A DNA stretch of 64,000 nt from Lotus japonicus (GCF_012489685.1 NC_080043.1:83530292-83594291), one strand, 5' to 3'. Counted from the stretch's first letter, positions 13,827-25,534 are shown. Notes: generated from the letters alone by a model not told the origin. Numbers and translations are program-made.

Positions 13827-14329
13827 ATAGCAATATAGCACTAAAATTCTCTATGGCTTCATGATAAAATAATTGAATATAATTCTTCCTAATGCAAAAA
13901 TTGGAAAATGGTTGTTGGACTAAGATGTATCTTGTTCAGTCAAGTTGTGTGCCACCTCTCTCATGCAAGATATAGGCGTCATGTTTGTTTCCAATGGCTA
14001 AGATTCCTAAATGAAAAAGTGATTGGTTAAAATGGCTCAATAATTAGTAATAATGAGAGAGAAGCCATGAGATGTAAACACCTAAAAAGAGAAAAGAGAA
14101 ACAAGAAATATGATATATGATATGATGTAACAGTAGCGCATAAAAATATAAAAAATAAAAGGGTGCATGAAAGATGAAGTTATCAAGGTGCTTAAAAACT
14201 AGAATTATTGCAAAAAGTTGTAGCTTATCATAGTCTTCACAAAACCTCTTTCCTTTCTCCCTCTTGCACGCGTACACACACATGCACATTGAAATCTTTT
14301 ATAAAGAAAAATGTTGTTATGATGACGCC

Positions 14330-14336
14330 TATTTAA
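14330..14336 (+). promoter_or_regulatory. TATA-like box of CYP90D gene
   Basis: TATTTAA lies 58 to 64 bases upstream of the ATG at 14394. A second candidate, TTTATAAAG, begins near 14298. Either spacing suits a short 5' UTR. Confidence 0.35.
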
Positions 14337-14393
14337 GCCAAAGCTGGGCAGTAGTATTATAGAGTATCTGCATGTGAGGGAAAAGAATTAAGA

Positions 14394-17300
14394 ATGGACA
14401 ATATTTGGATTGTGCTTGTTACAGCAATTTGTGTGTGCACTTTGATCCTCTACAGGAACAGGCTTAGACTTAAGCTCAGAACAAAACACAGAAATCAGCT
14501 TCCCTTAGGCACTCTTGGATGGCCTTTCATCGGCGAAACCATCGAGTTTGTTTCTTGTGCTTATACTGATCGCCCTGAGAGCTTCATGGACAAGAGACGC
14601 AACATGTAAGTACCCGTTTGGATGTAAACCAAAGAACACTTATTGAAACTTATTTAGTGCATTTTCCGGTAGATAAGATTCAATAATCCGAATGGGCTCT
14701 AAGTTCATACTAGCTAGGACTTTTCTCTATGTTTTGTGGATAGAGTTGATGAATTTATAAATTGAAATGGCTTTTGACATGGATTTGTGTGCTTTGCAAC
14801 TTTGCAGGTATGGCAAGGTGTTCAAGTCACACATATTTGGGAGCCGTACAATTGTTTCCACTGATGCAGATGTGAATAAGTTCATACTGCAGAGTGATTC
14901 AAAGGCTTTTGTCCCTGCATATCCCAGGTCTCTCATGAAGCTGATGGGGGAGTCCTCTATTTTGGTCATCAATGGTAGCCTGCATAGGAGAATACATGGA
15001 CTCATAGGAGCTTTCTTCAAGTCTCAGCAGCTTAAGGCTCAGATTACCAGAGATATGGAGAAATATCTCCAAGAATCAATGGCGAATTGGAGAGAGGACA
15101 ATCCTGTTTACGTACAAGATGAAGCAAAAAAGGTTACCTCTGTTTACTTATCTTCTTTCTGTTTCTTCATGGGTGTGTGAGTGTGTTTATGTGTGAGTTT
15201 ATGCCTATCTTTGAACTCAGTTTGGAGTACGGGCTTATTGGAGATTATCTACTAGAAAATACACTAAACAAGCTCCAACAAATACTCTTTGGTTTACATC
15301 CAAACGGGCACCTCGTGCTTTTTCTAGTATATTAGCTTCAATAAGTCTGTATCCAAATGAGTTCTTAGTCTGCTTCATATTTTCCTACTTATGTTTTGAG
15401 ATGATATAAACTATAAAGTAAAAGTCCTAGTTATCTTTGTGGGGTTTATATTCATTTTACAAGGATCATGTTGCCTTGAAAAAGAGATTGCCAATTGTAT
15501 AATTTACTCTTTTCCAAGATACCAATACCAACAATTACTTTTTTTTGTCCCCAGATTGCCTTTGATGTACTGCTGAAGGCATTGATTAGTTTGGAACCAG
15601 GTGAAGAAATGGAGCTTCTAAGGAAACATTTTCAGGAATTTATCTCTGGTTTCATGTCTTTACCCATAAACCTACCAGGAACTAAATTATATCAATCTTT
15701 ACAGGCAAGTTTATTTAATAGAGGTTGCTTTCTTTTAACTTACATATTATGCATTTATGCTTGTCCTGACAGTAATGATTTTATTTTTGGTAGCAGGCAA
15801 AAAAGAAAATGGTGAAATTAGTGCAGAGAACTATCCAAGCTAGAAGAAAGAGTGGCATCTCCAAAGCTCCAAAAGATGTAGTGGATGTGCTTCTTAATGA
15901 TGCAAATGAGAAATTGACAGATGATTTAATAGCAGATAATATTATTGATATGATGATTCCAGGGGAGGACTCAGTGCCTGTTCTCATAACTCTAGCTATA
16001 AAGTACTTATCTGAATGTCCTGCTGCTTTGCAAAGATTGACGGTATGTTAGTATTAGCATGTTTGGATCAGCTTATATTTCATCAAAATACATTCTAAAA
16101 CTTAGAAGCTATTCACAGAAGCTTCTCCCAAGAACTTCAGAATCAATGATTATATGTATCTTCTCAAGCAAATAAAATTAAATTCACTTCACCACAAATC
16201 AGTAGCCTTAAAGCTGTCTCATATTGTATTGGTTAACTAGTGGTTATACACAGGTCCTAATGGCCTAGTAGCTAGAATTACATTTTTTTATTTTATTGTA
16301 TAAAATCATATTTTGTAACTTACCACTATACTTCTTTTCCTCTATTTTACCAAGTTTGGTATTTTTCCTGAGACAAAATTGGCTAAGCAGGTTATGTCCT
16401 TTCTATGCTAGCTTTATGACTAGGAACCCTCAAAAAGGGAAGATTATACTCAAGGAAAGGTAAATAATTGAATGCTTTAGTGGTAGAAAAGTATGCTAGT
16501 CCTTCCATTTACCAAAGCTTTTGAATAATCTCAGTGGTTGTGGGGTGTAACATATGAGATTGCAACAAGTGGGATTGAGAAAGTCTTGGAACTAATTTCC
16601 TGATTAGCTTTAGGCAAATGACTTTTTTTAATGATTATCAGGAGGAAAATATGAAGCTTAAGAAACTTAAAGATCAGCTTGGGGAGCCCTTATGTTGGAG
16701 TGATTACATATCATTGCCATTTACTCAAACAGTAAGACAAACATGGCTCCTCATCAAAGACAAATAGAAGTAGTGCATAATTTTTAAGTAACTTATTTTA
16801 TTTTCAACTCATACAGGTTATCACAGAAACTTTGAGAATGGGAAATATAATAATTGGTGTTATGAGAAAGGCCATAAAAGATGTTGAAATAAAAGGGTAT
16901 TTTATACCACAAGGATGGTGTGTCTTTGCAAATTTGAGATCGGTTCATCTAGATGAGAAAAACTATGAGCTTCCATATCAATTCAATCCATGGAGGTGGC
17001 AAGTAAGAGAAATTCTGTACTCTCAGTTGTGATTTAATATCTTAAGGTTTTATATTATATTCTAACAGATGCATTGGGGAAATTTTCAGAATAAAGACAT
17101 TAGCAGTTGCTATTTCACTCCTTTTGGAGGGGGACAAAGGCTGTGTCCTGGCCTTGACTTGGCCAGGCTTGAATCTTCCATCTTCCTACACCACTTTGTA
17201 ACTCAATTCAGGTAATCATTCTATCCTTGGTTCTAATTACTGAAAACAGTGAGTGCCTGTTTGGATACACAGTGGAAACCATGGTGAAGTAAAAATCACG

Positions 17301-18412
17301 GTGGATAGCCACAAAAGCTAAGGGAAGTTGCTTCTGTTGACGTGATTTTGGTTCACCGTGGTTTTCCACCGTGTATCCAAACATGACTTCTAAATTTTAT
17401 TGTGTCCAAATTTAGGGCATCCCCTTTGTTATTAATTTAATATGCCCTTACCTTAAGACATAGGAGCAAAGGCAAAATCATAGCAGCAGACATGAAAATT
17501 TATAACCAGTCTAACTGAGGAAAGCTATGATGTTTCTTGAATGTCTTTTAAGTGTTAATACACATGACATGAGTCATGACATGTCAAGCTAGATGACTTT
17601 AATCAATATCATCCTGCAATTTCAAACTTGCTTTAGTGGAATATTAAAAAAGAGAGAGTTGAGTGATGATTAGTGAAGTTCCCCAAATCTAAGTGTTTGT
17701 CTTCTAGTTAGTGATGAAGGTGGCTCAATCTCCAAGAAGCCACTAGTAAAAGGGGAGGAAAGGGAGAGATACAAGACTGGACCAACATAGACACAAAGAA
17801 TGTTAATTCATTAGAAAAGTACATTTGACTAAAGTTTCTTGGCATTGTTTACTTATTTCCATGTTTGAAGAGAAAAATTTCAATGCACTATCATTATATT
17901 ATTCATTAGGATTATTGATTTTGAATTCCTAGTGCACATGCCTCTATGATGATATAGTCTTAAAAATAGAAGATCCAAGAATAAGGAGTGATGTTGGTCA
18001 AATCAAGTTCGGTGGACAAAGCCTTAGATTATATCAGTAAGTCAAGCACCATAAGAATTGAGGTTCTGCTAGGTCTGCATAATATGCAATTCAATAGTGC
18101 ACTTTTATGCTTTTCTTTTCCAACACCTTTGAACTATTCAAAATCAATTCTAGGGAGAAGTTTTTGTGAGTAGCTTTTAAATGTCAGAATTGATTATAAG
18201 AAAACAGCAAGTGATTCAAACATGCTATACTCTGCTTAGCTTGTTTCAAACTTGGAAAAAAACATTGTTAATGCTATGCAATGACACTAAGGCATCTTAA
18301 AATTTTGTGTTTCACATGCAGATGGTGTGCTGAAAAAGATACAATAGTGAACTTTCCCACAGTAAGAATGAAAAGGAGGATGCCTATCATGGTAAGGAGA
18401 GTGGAAACTTGA
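14394..18412 (+). CDS. CYP90D: cytochrome P450 of the CYP90D type, brassinosteroid C-23 hydroxylase
   Basis: Eight exons: 14394-14605, 14808-15132, 15555-15704, 15797-16042, 16642-16731, 16817-17002, 17090-17211, 18322-18412. They join in frame to 473 aa. An N-terminal hydrophobic anchor (about residues 4-20) is followed by basic residues and a proline-containing hinge ([14 protein letters not shown]), as in ER-bound plant P450s. The oxygen-binding helix has IPGEDS at 283-288, the K-helix ETLR is 345-348, and the haem loop [10 protein letters not shown] (415-424) holds the cysteine ligand at 422. CYP90C/D enzymes hydroxylate brassinosteroid intermediates at C-23. Assignment to CYP90D rests on overall sequence, not on a tree. 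Intron 3 is a GC-AG intron (donor CAG|GCAAGT); all others are GT-AG. Introns 1 and 2 carry complementary sequence, and intron 7 (about 1.1 kb) holds a MITE. Nothing looks broken, so the gene is probably functional. Confidence 0.93.
14613..14709 (+). repeat. left arm of inverted repeat across CYP90D exon 2
   Basis: Located in intron 1. Bases 14613-14634 are the exact reverse complement of 15287-15308 in intron 2, and the match continues with mismatches to about 14709. The arms belong to a small inverted-repeat (MITE-like) family. Confidence 0.75.
15212..15308 (-). repeat. right arm of inverted repeat across CYP90D exon 2
   Basis: Located in intron 2, partner of 14613-14709. The last 22 bases match exactly; the rest pairs at roughly three positions in four by eye. 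Exon 2 (325 bases) lies between the arms. Confidence 0.75.
17254..17394. mobile_element. MITE in CYP90D intron 7
   Basis: The ends are inverted copies of each other: GTTTGGATACAC near 17259 pairs with GTGTATCCAAAC near 17380, and the match continues inward through the GTGGAAACCATGGTGAA region. A related copy with an identical central core of about 29 bases sits in an intron of the phospholipase D gene at 39818-39964. Confidence 0.7.
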
Positions 18413-19366
18413 GTTGCCTTGGCCAGAAAGTATGATGCCAGTTCTACATACTGATACATTACAACCAACCAGTATATATTAAATCACAAATGCAAAACAA
18501 GAGGAAAAATGGGGGGGGGGCCAGAAAGATTGGCTAATGTGGTGGACACACGTGTGGAGGAGCTTCATAAATCATGAGCTTTTCTGTTCCCTTGCATATT
18601 AGTCTTTGCACATAAAGATAATAGAAAGATTCTTCTTTTGAGGGACCCATGAATTATGCATTTACTTTTCACCAATTCTTCTTTCTCATTTACCTAGTAT
18701 GCAAGGAACAAAAGATGATTGTAATGCATAGCACTTTCATCCTGTTTTGAATCAGAGTTTCTCCTTCTTTTTTCTTTTCTGTTCTCCACTTTTTTCTTGT
18801 TTTTCCTCTTTCTCCTTTTTTGGGAGAGGAGGTAGGGAAGTGTTGTTAAAGATGAATAATTGGGCATGGACAATAATGGTTTGAGTTTAAGGGTCCCTTA
18901 AATTAATGATATTCATATAACAAGTTGCTGAAAGCCCATCTCAAAATTGCATATTATTTATACTTTAGACAGGGATGATTGAAGAGAGAAAGAAAGTAAA
19001 GTGAATTCCTCTGCTTTTCAGCAGCTACACCAAAAAAGGCACTGTGATCATTTTGGTCTAAGATTCTTGATCGTCCACGAAATCCAATTAGTTCTTGTAC
19101 AAATTGTACTTTAAACCTATCTCCTCTTCTTCTAGAAAATTGCACCTACTTACAGATTATAAATTTATTAGTTGACCTAATTAGTTGATGATAAGTAATA
19201 TAAATTTCGTTATAAATGCTCAAATTAATCTTACCTTTGAGGATGGAACTCGATTAACTATGGTCTTATCCTACTTTTTATAACTTAATCCTAACTTTCA
19301 CTAAAGGACTTTGTTTGGCAGAATAATCATGTTCTGTCCCCCCACCCCCACCCCACTCCCTCTAAA
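18413..19366. other. 3' flank of CYP90D and spacer to the MULE
   Basis: No coding exon is supported. The first part is probably 3' UTR. It contains a C/T-rich run near 18760-18820, a C run near 19339-19355, and the palindrome at 18547-18556. Confidence 0.4.
18547..18556. promoter_or_regulatory. CACACGTGTG palindrome (G-box with two BRRE cores)
   Basis: This 10-base perfect palindrome contains the G-box CACGTG and a CGTGTG core on each strand, both known targets of BZR1/BES1-class factors. It lies about 135 bases after the CYP90D stop codon. Function at this position is unproven. Confidence 0.25.
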
Positions 19367-19375
19367 TTGAATATA
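19367..19375. repeat. left 9-bp target-site duplication of MULE
   Basis: TTGAATATA, repeated exactly at 25535-25543. Nine bases is the hallmark duplication size of Mutator-like transposition. Confidence 0.9.
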
Positions 19376-19660
19376 GGGTTAAATATGTTCTCCGTCCCTG
19401 AACTTTGAGTGAGATCTAGTTTTCGTCCCTCGCCGGAAAATCTTCCTAGCGCCATCCTCAAACTCAATTGTTTGTACGGTAATCGTCCTTGCCGCCGATC
19501 TAGCTCTGACAGCCGTGCATGTGGTCATGTCACGTCATTTAATGAAATGACATGACGTTTAAATAAATAAAAATTAATTTTTTTTAAATTGTAATTAAGC
19601 CCTCTGATTTAACCCTAACTAAACTAAATAATCATAAAACTAATTAACCTTAAAACCTAA
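19376..19660 (+). repeat. MULE left terminal inverted repeat
   Basis: Matches the reverse complement of about 25246-25534 throughout, with scattered substitutions and a few short indels. It includes a palindromic sub-motif around TCATTTAATGAAATGACATGACG near 19540, kept in both repeats. Confidence 0.85.
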
Positions 19661-20082
19661 TACAGTAATTGAAATTCACCCCTAATTATTCATCCCTCTC
19701 TCAACCCACCCTTCAATCTCTCCCACTCGAAACCTAGCTTTCTAACCCAGGCGACGAACTGAAGGCGGCGGCGACGACGGCGAGGAAGGCGACTGAAATC
19801 GACGGCGACGAAGGCGAGGTTAGTGTGTATCTCTGCTCTGCCTATCTCTTTTGTAGCTGAACATGGTTTCTATTTCTGCCTTGGTTTCTATTTCTTAGTG
19901 TCACCCTTGTTCTTACGATTTTGGTAGGGTGTAGGGCTTTGGTTGTGTCGGGTCATGCATTCTTGCATTGGGTTGTTGTTCATCAATTTGTAGACTCCAA
20001 TTTTAGCATTATGTTGCTTAATCCTTTGTCCTTTCTATTTCTATCATGATGTTGCATGTAATTAATTTGCATTTCTATCAGG

Positions 20083-23000
20083 ATGTCTTTCAAGGCCATT
20101 ATTCATCACTCTGGACAATTTGTTGAGGAGCCAAGGTTGCACTACGTAGATGTCAAATCTAACACTGTGGATGCTGAAACTGATAGGTGGAGTTTTTTTG
20201 AGTCTCTTGATGTAGTTGCTGAGCTGGGGTATACAAAAGGTAAGTTCAAGGTGTTTTGGATGAAAGACGACGATTTTGCAATTCACAATTTCAGGCCTTT
20301 GTCCACTGATAAAGAGGCAATGGAGTTGGGTAAATATGCTGAAAAGAGGGGGGAAGTACACCTGTTTGTTAAGCATGATCCTGAAGAACTGCCAGCTACT
20401 CCAATTGATCTCCTCATGGTACTTGATGGTTCAAAGAAGAAAGCCATGAAAGTTCAATCAAATGAACCAAAGAACAAGGACAAGCAGTTGGATGGTTCAA
20501 AGAAGAGAGGAAAGCAAGGGGCTGTGGAGGCTACAAAGAAGAAAGGATAAGCAAAAGAACCAAAGAACAAGGGGAAGCAAGTGGCTGTGGAGGCTCCAAA
20601 GAACAAGGGAAAGCAATTGGTTGTGGATGCTACAAAGAAGAAAAAGAAGCAATTGGATGTAGATGCTACAAAGAAGAAAGGGGAAACAAATGAACCAAAG
20701 AATAAGGGGAAGCAAGTGGCTGTGGAGGCTGCAAAGAAGAAAAACCAGCCATTTAAACCTCCTTCCAAGAAGCAAGTGGATGCACTAGTGAAGTTACCTG
20801 GTCTTGATAATTTTTCTGTTGAAAATTTTTCTCCAACAAAGAGGCCTGCAAACTTCAAACTGCCAGTGAGGAAGTCTGATAGGTTGAGAAGCAATGTTGT
20901 CTAGTCAAAGTCCAACAGTAGAAAACATGTATTGTTGCTTCTAGATAGTGATGATGAAAGAGAGGCTGTTGTTGATAATGCAAATGTAGATGCTACTGCA
21001 AATGGAGATGCAAGTGGTGACAATGATGCCATTGCTGCCAATGATCCCATTGTTGATGGAGTTGTTGCCAATGATCCAATTGTTAATGAAGATACTGGCA
21101 ATGTGCATGTGGTTGTTACTGGAAAGAAGAATAGCAAACAACCTAGATTTGATGATGTATATGAAGATGATGATTCTTTCATTCCATCAAGTGACACTGA
21201 GGATTCCACAGCTTCTGTACATTTCAATGATAGTGAAGAGGAAAAAGCTGCAAATGTTAATGATGATGGATTTGAAGGCATACCAGTTGGTGTTGCTGAA
21301 GCTTTGTTAAATGAGCAGATAAGGCAAATGGAAGAAGATACCTATGAAGTAGATGGTGGTGGTGCAGAAACTGTGCTTCCTCAATATGATGATGCTTTTG
21401 ATGGTGACCATGAAATGGATGCTACTTGGGAAGATGAAGAGTTACATAGTATGTCTGAAGGTGATGATGATGATGTTTGTGAGGAACATGAGTATGAGGT
21501 TTCATGCTGAGGATATGATGGCAGAATTTAACTTTAGAGTAGGTATGAAATTTATTTCATTGGAAGAGTTTAAGGTTGCTGCTAAGGACCATTCTGTTCT
21601 GACTGGAAGGGAGATTTATTTCCCAAAAAATGACACAACTAGGGTTAAGGTTGCTTGCAAGAAGGATTGTAAATGGGTTATGTTGTGCAGCAAAGTGGGT
21701 GGGAAACAAACTTTTGCAATTTAGACATTGAGTGGCCCTTATACTTGTGTCAGAGTATTCAACAATAAGAATGCTACTTCCAAGTTTGTTGCTAAGAAAT
21801 TGGTGGAGAAAATGAGGGGTTCAAGGACAATGAGGCTCAATGATGTTGTTGATGAGATGAGGTTGGGTTTTTCCACTGGCATCACAATGTATAGAGCTTG
21901 GAAGAGAAGACAACTTTCTTTGCAGGTAGTTGAGGGAGATGCAAGCAAACAATACACATTGCTCTATAAATTCAGTGCTGAGCTGAGGAGGGTTTGTGCA
22001 GGAAATACATGCAAAATGCAGTTGGAGAATCCTGCTGGAAGCATACAACCTAGGTTTGGCAGATTCTATATGTGTCTAGAAGGTTGTAAGAGGGGATTTC
22101 TTCAGGGTTGTAGATCCTTTATTGGATTAGATAGCTGTCATCTAAAGACAATGTATGGAGGTATTCTCTTATGTGCTGTAGCAAGGGATCCTAATGACCA
22201 AAACTTTCCCTTGGCTTTTGCTGTAGTGGAGTCAGAGTGCAAGGAAAGCTGGTAGTGGTTCCTTGATCTGTTACTGCTTGATATTGGTCCAGATAGAAGG
22301 TGGATCTTCATATCTGACCAACAAAAGGTAAAGTAATTTATTTTTCTTTGTTATCATGTTCAGTCTTATTTCATTATACTACATGATTATGAATTTCTGC
22401 TTGTCTACATGCTAATAGGGGCTACTGAGCTGTTTGGAGGGATTTGAACACAGGTTCTGTTTGAGGCATCTTTATGAAAACTTCAAGAATAGGTTTGGAG
22501 GTGGGGTCGTAATTAGAAACCTTATGATGGCAGCTGCAAAGGCTACTTATCGCCAGCAGTGGGAAGAAAAAATGTTGGAGCTGAGGGAACAAAATAATGC
22601 AGCATGGGAGTGGATGATGGGAATACCTACCAGTTTTGGTGCAAGCATGACTTCACCTTCTACCCCAAGTGTGATGTGCTCATGAACAACTTGTCAGAGT
22701 CATTCAACTCCACAATTATATTGGCAAGGGACAAGTCAATTCTGACCATGATGGACTGGATCAGAACATACTTGATGGGAAGGTTTGCAACCTTGAGGGA
22801 GAAGTTTCACAAGTTTAGAGGGGAGATAATCCCTAAGCCTTTGAGGAGGTTTGCATGGGAGAATGATAAGGCTTCTCACTGGTTTCCAACCATGTCCTCA
22901 GAATGGAGGTTTGAAGTGAAGCACATTGTAACAGGTATGGTTTCCAACAATAATTTATGCACATTGTTTACTTTCATGGATAATTGTTGTACTAATCCTG

Positions 23001-23839
23001 CAATATGTTAATTGTATGGTTTCAAACATGTGAGGGATTTGTGGTGGACTTGAGCAAAAGTTCATGCACATGCAATCTGTTTGATTTGGTTGGCATACCA
23101 TGCAGGCATGCAGTGGCTTCCATAACATGTAAAAGGATGAAACCAGAGGACATTGTGCATCCATACTATAAGAGAGCTGCATATGAAGCCACATATGGGC
23201 ATGGGATCACTCCTATCAATGGCCAAAAGTTATGGCAACCTACAAATGACCCTGAGATACTTCCTCCCATAAAGAAGAGAGGGCCTGGAAGGCCTAAGAA
23301 GCTGAGAAGAAGGGACACCTTTGAAAATTTAGGTAGCACAAGACTCAGCAGGGCTGTTGCTAAACACAAATGCAGCAGGTGTGGTCAGCATGACCATAAT
23401 TCAAGGAGATGCCCAAATCCAGTGGAGAGTCAAGAACCAGAAGCAGGACAAGGGTCTGAACCAGGACAAGTTCCAGCTGCAGCAGAAACTGAGGTAGTTC
23501 AAACACAAGAGGATGCGTCTCAGGTCATCAATGCAACACAAGATGCAAATGTAAGTAAACTTATAACATGCTAACTTAATTTAAACAGATCTACAAATTT
23601 ATGTAACTTTCTCATAAAAAATAATTATTAATATTCATATTTTTCAACATCATATCCAGTTTGATGAAATACCTGCCATGCTAAGGGAACAATGGGATCA
23701 AGACATGACAAGATTGCACATTGTTCATGGAGCAGGGTCATCTAATGTTGGTGGTGGAAGTAGATCTGCTGGTGCTGCTGCTGTTCAAGAGGAGCCATCA
23801 CAAGTTGTTCAAGCACTCCAATCTCAAGTTGCTAAATGA
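20083..23839 (+). pseudogene. MULE transposase (MuDR type), decayed
   Basis: From ATG 20083 the frame encodes a PB1-like N-terminal domain (about the first 110 residues), a lysine-rich repetitive linker (20440-20760), an acidic Asp/Glu-rich region (20930-21500), and a MuDR-type N-terminal DNA-binding region (about 21500-21800). Next come the DDE-type core with IGLDSCHLK (about 22120) and SDQQKGL across an intron at 22328-22418, a SWIM zinc finger of CxCx(n)CxH form (CTCNLFDLVGIPCRHA, about 23065-23110), and a CCHC knuckle (CSRCGQHDHNSRRC, about 23371-23412). A last exon after an intron starts near 23660 and ends at TGA 23837-23839. Breaks: TAA 20548-20550, TAG 20902-20904, a frame change near 21490, TAG 21722-21724, TAG 22253-22255 and a frame change near 22610. 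A transposase cuts and joins element ends in the nucleus; this copy is inactive as written. Confidence 0.9.
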
Positions 23840-24416
23840 AAGGGTTGAAAGTTGTTGTGGTTAGTAAGGGCTCGGTTGTGGAGCAATAATGGAGGCTGAA
23901 AGATATTTAATGTGAACAGACCAAGTGGGAATATTTTGTGGTTCGTTGGCATTACTTTTGACACCACATGGGTGCACATTTTGATATAGTTTAGGCAGCA
24001 CATGGGTTGCAGTGTTTGATGCTTTTTTTTTATGTAATTTGGACCACTTAAGCTTTGTTTAGGACCATTTTGTATTCTGAATGTGTGGATGTGTGGACCA
24101 CTTGACATTGAATTATCAAGCTTGATGTTGTTGGCATTACATTAGTCAAAGATTCTCTCTTTCACTTTACTTTATGTGTCTTGTAGTTCTTTTTACATTT
24201 CAATTACAAATGCTTCATTATATAGATCAAAACAATGCTGAAAAAAGAAACAATTCCATTGCCATTTCTTCAGAATTCAGGAACTTGTTACAATTAAAAC
24301 TCCATTACATGATTCTACATAAACTCAACCAACCTACCCAAATAACATCCAAAACATCAACATGAAACCTTACACAACATGAAACAGTACAACATAACTT
24401 CCATTCCCTTCTTAGA

Positions 24417-25080
24417 TTACATTTTTCTTCCATAAAGGAAGCAAAAGCTAACAACCCAAGCTAACACAACAATCAGTATGGCTGCAAATGCCATTTTCTT
24501 ATTCAGCAACTCACAGTCAAGCTTCCTTTGAAGCTTGCTAATTTTGTTCTTGCTTTCCTACAATTTCATCTTTGTGTCCTCAAATTTCATCTTTGTATCC
24601 TCCAATTTCTTCTTTAATTCATCCAGTTTGTTCTTCGAATCTTCTAACTCTGTCCTCAACATATCAACAACACGTTGTGTTCCTGAACTTTGGACTCCAA
24701 CATCTTCATCCCTCAAGTAGAAACCACAGTCCCTGGGGGTCTTTAATTACAATGAAAATGGGACAGATTAACATAGCAGTTCAAATTGACAGATTATAGG
24801 TAAAAGATAGGAGAGAATTTACCTTGAAATTCCTGCATCTCCAGCAATGCCTTCCTGGGTTTTCAGAAGTGTGAGATGTCAGGTACACAATTAGTTCCCC
24901 ACAAGCACAGATTCCACCTGGAGGCATGGAGTAAGTGTCCGAGGATGCACAAGAGCCAGATGAACACGGTCTTCTCATGGTTGAACTGTGAAGAACACGA
25001 ACCAGAAAACCCAGGAGAAGAAGATTCAATGGAGAAGACAGGAAATCGCGTGAAGGAAAAGTGTAATCGAAGGAGGCCAC
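24417..25080 (-). pseudogene. GRF-type zinc-finger protein carried by the MULE, damaged
   Basis: Minus-strand exon 1 (25080-24823) contains a GRF-type zinc finger: CACGE, then about 15 residues, then NPGRHCWRC. A GT-AG intron (24822-24741) leads to exon 2, which continues with DCGFYLRDED and a heptad-like Lys/Glu/Leu coiled coil. An in-frame TAG at 24560-24558 interrupts the coil. Beyond it the frame goes on to a hydrophobic, probably membrane-spanning tail and a TAA at 24419-24417. The order GRF finger, coiled coil, C-terminal membrane span is that of a plant family often found with MULEs. The truncated product may still be made up to the TAG. Its role in transposition is unknown. Confidence 0.75.
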
Positions 25081-25245
25081 TCAGAGTATGAAATCGATGG
25101 AAAGAGAGGAAGAAATCGACAAAGAAGAGTTGGTGGAAGAGTTGGTGAATCGATGGAGAAGAAGATTCGATGGAGAAGGGAAGAAGGGAAAGAAGATGGT
25201 GAACCCTAATTTGGATTTGGAGATTTTTAAGGAGTAAAGGTTAGA

Positions 25246-25534
25246 TTAGGTTTTAGGGTTAATAAGTTTTAGGATTATTTAGTTTAGTTAGGGTTAAATC
25301 AGAGGGCTTAATTACAATTTAAAAAAAATTATTATTTTTTATTTAAATGCCATGTCATTTCATTAAATGACGTGGCATGGCCACGTGCACGGCTGCCGGA
25401 GCTAGATCGGCGGCAAGGACGGTTACCTTACCGTACAAACAATTGAGTTTGAGAATGGCGCTAGGAAGATTTTTTGACGAGGGACGGAAATCAAAACTCG
25501 CTCAAAGTTTAGGGACAGAGAACACATTTAACCC
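25246..25534 (-). repeat. MULE right terminal inverted repeat
   Basis: Inverted partner of 19376-19660. It contains a stretch with high GC (about 25380-25420) matching the left copy, and the same AT-rich inner part. Confidence 0.85.

Larger units (their letters stand above)
19376..25534 (+). mobile_element. full-length Mutator-like element (MULE), 6.16 kb
   Basis: The element begins GGGTTAAAT and ends ATTTAACCC, has terminal inverted repeats of about 285 bp at both ends and is flanked by a perfect 9-bp duplication. It contains a multi-exon transposase gene on + and a GRF zinc-finger ORF on -, transcribed toward each other, which recalls the convergent mudrA/mudrB layout of maize MuDR although the second protein is different. 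Both genes carry in-frame stops, so this copy cannot make an intact transposase. The repeats still match at almost nine positions in ten by eye, so it might be mobilised by another source. Confidence 0.93.

Noticed and set aside
20454..21281. Long minus-strand open frames opposite the MULE transposase
   Set aside because: They mirror the lysine-rich and acidic repeats of the real gene and have no motif of their own.
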